From Cellulomonas sp. (GTDB lineage Bacteria; Actinomycetota; Actinomycetes; Actinomycetales; Cellulomonadaceae): a DNA stretch of 6,637 bases. The translations under genes were made by a program, and so were the position numbers. Shown one piece after another: positions 6,101 through 6,637 of this stretch. The stretch lies in NCBI GenBank assembly GCA_031178805.1, contig JAPSIJ010000127.1, positions 1-6,637 on the forward strand, written 5' to 3'. Below the pieces are notes generated by a model. It made no database searches. It saw only the letters and a list, made by a program, of their open reading frames with translations, and had not been told where the DNA came from. How positions within the stretch are numbered: the first letter of the stretch is position 1; every line of letters begins with the position of its first letter.

Positions 6101-6599
6101 CGAGGGCACCGCCTCCGGCGAGGTCGTCCTCACGGTCGGCGACACCGAGGTCGGCCGCGGCACCCTGGGCGCGGACGGCACGGCGAGCATCGCGCTCGAC
6201 CCGGCCCTGGGCGTCGGCACCCACACGGTGACGGCCTCCTTCGTCGGCGGCGAGACCTACATCGGCTCGACCGGCACGGTGCGGCTCACGGTCGCCCGGA
6301 CCACCTCGACGGTCACCGCCACGGTGTCGCCGAACCCGGTCAAGCCGGCCGTCGCCGCCAAGGCCACGGTGCAGGTCACCTCGGCCACCGGCGCCGTCGC
6401 CGGCGGGGACGTGACCGTCACGGTCAAGCGCAACAACGCCGTGGTCGCCACGCTCACCGGGACCCTCGACGCCTCCGGCGCGAGCGTCGTCTCCCTCGGG
6501 CGCCTGCCCGAGGGCACCTACAAGGTCGACGTCGCCTACGGCGGCTCCGCCGGCATCGCCGGCAGCACCACCAGCACCACCCTCACCGTCCGCAGCTGA
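3156..6599 (+). CDS. Secreted multidomain glucose/sorbosone dehydrogenase-type (PQQ sugar dehydrogenase-like) protein
   Basis: This 1147-residue exported protein would oxidise a sugar outside the cell. A signal peptide (RGRR n-region, hydrophobic core about 15-33) ends GPALA|HD, with probable cleavage after Ala37. Residues about 55-530 form a six-bladed propeller of the GSDH family. CCH (196-198) with LYLGTGDN (211-218) marks the catalytic His region, GVRNPF (292-297) carries the Arg-Asn pair, and YGP (313-315) the likely calcium loop. Further blade motifs are SGWPY (346-350), GPMGGPVY (422-429) and NPMDIEFGPDG (492-502). A PKD domain follows (about 533-618; WDFDGDG 571-577), then a sandwich domain with Cys659, a His cluster and Cys683 (about 621-732). 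Next come a CBM6-like domain (about 733-846), an OmpL47-type Ig-like domain (about 852-945) and two Big_3_5-type repeats (955-1147). There is no LPXTG motif or C-terminal membrane anchor. Only four cysteines occur, in two likely pairs. The fold is secure; PQQ use and substrate are not. Confidence 0.88.
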   Translation: MNRTQPRQHRGRRTVAVTLAGALAVTGMALGAGPALAHDGVDHGAEPGADAALDWDNYEKTTLTKDVGEPLDLAVLPDSRVLHTARNGDVRLTDPSTGVTKIVTRIPVYANSEDGLQSIGLDPDFEENNWVYLVYAPPGNTPPGSAPNTLPAGQDESYWDQWVGVNRLSRFQWTGEGLDLASEQKILDVEVQRGQCCHVGADFDWDAEGNLYLGTGDNTPAGTPGANGFAPNNDAPGMNPGFDSRRGAGNTNDLRGKILRIHVEEDGSYTIPEGNLFPEGTEKTRPEIFVMGVRNPFKLDVDPETNSLSWGDYGPDATRAAAESAGRGPMGLVEWNVVSLDDPHNSGWPYVTGDNSAYNDWDFATNTPGAFFDPENLKNESRWNTGLVDLPPARPATLYYGDSPGDQPWDELVSFGAGNGQGPMGGPVYHYPEDAGPDAFPEYWDGKAFFGEFSQDYIAAFTVDWDTFEVTHIEDVTPNAAMTAEGWPPIDNPMDIEFGPDGSMYVLDYGDGFFRANPDAGLHRITYAEGNKAPRAAFTATPTSSSSAPLTVAFDASGSSDPEGSTLTYEWDFDGDGTFDATGATASYTYTSIAAYTARLRVTDPEGKFTLTSRAISVGNQAPEVTVAFPENGGFFTWGDAVPFQITTQDAEDGTATDCSRVSWTYGLGHDEHAHPEVSGTGCKGAWKTDPNSPEHGPGALLYGAVVVTYRDAGANGLPAATGEATVRLNPKEQQAEHATRTGVTVYADESALAGNAVRGLGTGDSLRLGPVSFSGIDGAVVRASGGGEVQLRWGAADAAPFATATIPAGAGWKDVAIEFDAPEGTGDLFVTSGDDLAVDAITMTGAGVADVTAPTVAHTLAPAAPTGAGGVYTEPVRFAVQAVDDGALASVQYSRDGGTTWVNLAANQQYGVTFSESGTYDLRYRATDTAGLVSETGQVAFTIDLDAPEEPTVGTTTTASVAAARVPYGAPGAVTVAVVAAEGTASGEVVLTVGDTEVGRGTLGADGTASIALDPALGVGTHTVTASFVGGETYIGSTGTVRLTVARTTSTVTATVSPNPVKPAVAAKATVQVTSATGAVAGGDVTVTVKRNNAVVATLTGTLDASGASVVSLGRLPEGTYKVDVAYGGSAGIAGSTTSTTLTVRS
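6018..6596 (+). repeat. Two tandem Ig-like (Big_3_5-type) domain repeats at the protein C-terminus
   Basis: Residues about 955-1047 and 1048-1147 of the secreted dehydrogenase share one pattern: a Thr-rich opening (TTTTASV / TTSTVTATV), a central G-x-V-x-x-T-V strand, a G-T-x-x-V strand near the end (GTHTVTASF / GTYKVDVAY) and a closing LTV. They are diverged at the protein level and not DNA duplications. Such repeats usually act as spacers or surface-adhesion modules in secreted actinobacterial enzymes. Confidence 0.75.
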
Positions 6600-6600
6600 C

Positions 6601-6637
6601 CGCGCGCCGGCCGCGCGGGCCGGGTCCCACGGACCCG
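6601..6637 (+). terminator. Probable transcription terminator hairpins after the dehydrogenase gene
   Basis: Two inverted repeats follow the TGA stop at once. CGCGCG (6601-6606) faces CGCGCG (6612-6617) across five bases. CGGGTCC (6621-6627) then pairs perfectly with GGACCCG (6631-6637) across a CAC loop. The second stem reaches the last base of the window, so its full length and any T-run lie outside. Confidence 0.55.

Noticed and set aside
3150..6224. A reading frame of about 1000 codons on the - strand, opposite the dehydrogenase gene
   Set aside because: Its product is a low-complexity Arg/Val/Gly-rich sequence with no recognisable domain. It arises from the strong third-position GC bias of the + strand gene, which suppresses stops in the antisense frame.

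Overview
The window is very GC-rich, strongly biased to G or C at third codon positions, and reads as chromosomal DNA of a high-GC Gram-positive bacterium (Actinomycetota). A lipoprotein solute-binding protein, a GTG start, strong GGAGG-type ribosome binding sites and a secreted enzyme with tandem Ig-like domains all fit this. The sequence alone does not fix the genus. No mobile elements, CRISPR arrays, rRNA or tRNA genes were seen.

Layout, all on the + strand: (1) positions 1-564 hold the 3' part of an RbsC-type sugar ABC transporter permease that begins before the window. (2) A 117-base C-rich, T-poor spacer with a small hairpin follows. (3) Positions 682-1737 encode a lipoprotein sugar-binding protein of the RbsB-like type. 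(4) A 67-base gap holds a perfect 11-bp hairpin. (5) Positions 1805-2986 encode an NAD(P)-dependent Gfo/Idh/MocA-family oxidoreductase. (6) A 169-base gap ends in an inverted repeat that overlaps the next ribosome binding site. (7) Positions 3156-6599 encode a secreted 1147-residue protein: a glucose/sorbosone-dehydrogenase-type beta-propeller, a PKD domain, a Cys/His-bearing sandwich domain, a CBM6-like domain, an OmpL47-type Ig-like domain and two Big_3_5-type Ig-like repeats. (8) The window ends in inverted repeats that look like its terminator.

The set reads as a sugar or glycoside oxidation and uptake locus. The secreted dehydrogenase would act on carbohydrate outside the cell, the lipoprotein and permease would capture and import a sugar or oxidised sugar, and the cytoplasmic oxidoreductase would carry out or reverse an oxidation step. 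The joint role is inference; the gene families are well supported.

Nothing here is clearly a new system. The most interesting points are in the secreted dehydrogenase. It has a vicinal Cys-Cys directly before the likely catalytic His. It appears to lack two arginines that hold PQQ in the classical soluble glucose dehydrogenase. It also carries a domain with a dense His cluster between its only other two cysteines. Together these question whether it is a standard PQQ enzyme.
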